Source of the DNA: Brevundimonas vesicularis
Lineage (GTDB): Bacteria; Pseudomonadota; Alphaproteobacteria; Caulobacterales; Caulobacteraceae
Length of the DNA stretch: 64,000 bases
Assembly: GCF_027105095.1 (NCBI RefSeq)
Contig: NZ_CP114278.1
Coordinates: 3,012,501-3,076,500, forward strand
Direction: 5' to 3'
Shown here: piece after piece, positions 62,838 to 64,000 of the stretch
Layout: each line of letters begins with the position of its first letter
How positions within the stretch are numbered: position 1 is the stretch's first letter
The notes under the pieces: model-generated
The model's input: only the letters and a program-made list of their open reading frames with translations
What the model was told of the DNA's origin: nothing
Database searches by the model: none
Translations under genes and position numbers: made by a program

Positions 62838-64000
62838 ATGAGCGACCGGTCCGCAGGCCTCGCCCCGTCCCGCGTGACTGCGGTCCTGGGGCCCACCAAC
62901 ACCGGCAAGACCCATCTGGCGGTCGAGCGGATGCTGGGTCACGCCTCGGGCATGATCGGCCTGCCGCTGCGGCTGCTGGCGCGTGAGATCTATGAGCGGA
63001 TCGTCAAACAGCGCGGCGCGGCGGCCGTCGCCCTGATCACCGGCGAGGAAAAGATCGTCCCGCCGCGCCCGCACTATTTCGTCTGCACCGTCGAGGCCAT
63101 GCCGCTGGAGCGATCGGTCGAGTTTCTGGCCATCGACGAAATCCAGCTGGTCGCCGACCCCGAACGGGGCCACGTCTTCACCCAGCGACTGCTGCACGCG
63201 CGCGGCCGGTTCGAGACGATGTTCCTGGGCGCCGGCACCATGGAGCCGCTGATCCGCCGCCTGGTCCCGGATGTCGAGATCGTGACGCGCGACCGGTTGT
63301 CCACTCTGTCCTATGCAGGCTCCAAGAAGCTGACCCGCCTGCCCCGCCGCAGCGCCATCGTCGCCTTCTCGACCGATCGGGTCTACGCCATCGCCGAACT
63401 GATCCGGCGTCAGCGCGGCGGCGCGGCCGTGGTCATGGGCAGTCTGTCTCCTCGGACCCGCAACGCCCAGGTGGCGCTGTATCAGTCGGGCGAGGTCGAT
63501 TTCCTGGTCGCCACCGACGCCATCGGCATGGGGCTGAACATGGATGTGGACCATGTCGCCTTCGCGGGGCTGAGAAAGTTCGACGGGCGACGCACCCGCT
63601 GGCTTTACGCCCATGAGATCGGCCAGATCGCCGGGCGGGCCGGCCGGCATCTGCGCGACGGCACCTTCGGCGTCACGGCCGAGGCCGAGGATCTGGATCC
63701 CGACCTGGTCGAACAGGTGGTCGAGCATCGGTTCGATCCGATCGAGGCGGCGGAGTGGCGGAACGCCCGGCTGGATTTCGACACCCTGCCCGATCTGCTG
63801 CGCTCGCTGACGGTGACGCCCCAGCGATCGGGGCTGAGCCTGACGGCGGAGGCGCTGGACGAGACCCTGCTGCGTCGCCTGATCAAGGACGAGGAAATCG
63901 CGCGCGTGGGGCGCTCGCGCGGGGCGGTCATGCGTCTGTGGGAGGCGTGCCAGTTGCCGGACTTCCAGAAGACGACGCTGGATGAACACGCCCGGCTGGC
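62838..64000 (+). CDS. Suv3-like helicase, 5' part
   Basis: The gene runs off the right edge; 387 codons are visible. Walker A is GPTNTGKTH (18-26), and the DEAD-like box is DEIQ (100-103) in FLAIDEIQLVADPERGHVFT. Motif III-like FLGAGTMEP, VVMGSLSPRTRNAQVALYQSGEVDFLVATDAIGMGLNMDVDHVAF and motif VI QIAGRAGRH follow in order. This is the bacterial homologue of the mitochondrial RNA helicase Suv3, often annotated as a DEAD/DEAH helicase. The start ATG at 62838 is 34 bases past the fixJ-like stop. Confidence 0.92.
   Translation, partial: MSDRSAGLAPSRVTAVLGPTNTGKTHLAVERMLGHASGMIGLPLRLLAREIYERIVKQRGAAAVALITGEEKIVPPRPHYFVCTVEAMPLERSVEFLAIDEIQLVADPERGHVFTQRLLHARGRFETMFLGAGTMEPLIRRLVPDVEIVTRDRLSTLSYAGSKKLTRLPRRSAIVAFSTDRVYAIAELIRRQRGGAAVVMGSLSPRTRNAQVALYQSGEVDFLVATDAIGMGLNMDVDHVAFAGLRKFDGRRTRWLYAHEIGQIAGRAGRHLRDGTFGVTAEAEDLDPDLVEQVVEHRFDPIEAAEWRNARLDFDTLPDLLRSLTVTPQRSGLSLTAEALDETLLRRLIKDEEIARVGRSRGAVMRLWEACQLPDFQKTTLDEHARL

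Overview
The window reads as a chromosomal segment of a high-GC alphaproteobacterium of the order Caulobacterales, most likely Brevundimonas or a close relative. The grounds are gene order. The block tolQ-tolR-tolA-tolB-pal-cpoB-tilS-ftsH-folP is on the minus strand. A chemotaxis operon in the order mcp, STAS (cheX-like), cheY, cheA, cheW, cheR, cheB, cheY, cheD, cheU, CheY-like and cheE matches, from memory, the Caulobacter cheI cluster. Genes are densely packed, with many 4-bp ATGA/GTGA overlaps. The species assignment is inference.

Left part (1-16300, mostly minus strand): an SMR efflux start, a DUF486 membrane protein, folP, a divergent Rnk-like gene, ftsH, tilS, then the Tol-Pal envelope system. 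Two things interrupt the Tol-Pal block: a DUF3667 gene between pal and cpoB, and a vapBC toxin-antitoxin pair on the opposite strand between tolB and tolA. Upstream lie ybgC, two membrane proteins and a TAP-like secreted hydrolase.

16300-25500: the ruvC-ruvA-ruvB repair operon continues by a 4-bp overlap into a brnT-brnA toxin-antitoxin pair. It also carries two different palindromic repeat elements, one inside the 3' end of ruvC. Then come mgtC, a hemerythrin protein, a MNT/HepT toxin-antitoxin pair, yebC, and an arsenic locus (arsB divergent from arsR-arsC-arsH with an operator between them).

25500-39980: metabolic and accessory genes. These are a thioesterase, a zinc alcohol dehydrogenase, small exported proteins, ribokinase with nucleoside hydrolase, an Asp/Glu racemase, chrA, a D-cysteine desulfhydrase, a TetR regulator with a pair of perfect or near-perfect operators, the TIGR02587/TIGR02588 membrane pair, and thiC behind a TPP riboswitch. 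thiC carries an in-frame palindromic repeat also found between ruvB and ruvA.

40000-42800: an accessory cassette. Three visibly AT-richer, tightly packed genes encode a GNAT acetyltransferase fused to a PUA/EVE-like domain, an ASCH-domain protein and a P-loop kinase. A GC-rich zeta-toxin-like kinase and a 58-residue partner follow. This is the best candidate for an undescribed system, possibly acting on modified nucleosides or RNA.

42900-49950: a helix-turn-helix protein, a DsbA-like oxidoreductase, a DUF1206 protein, a Crp/Fnr regulator with a repeated operator, a PhoP/PhoQ-like two-component operon and tRNA-Arg(CCT).

50100-60450: the chemotaxis operon, with short C-terminal peptide motifs on several products, headed by a TorF-type porin with an FNR/FixK-like box. 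The window ends with a FixL/FixJ-like two-component pair and the start of a Suv3-like helicase.
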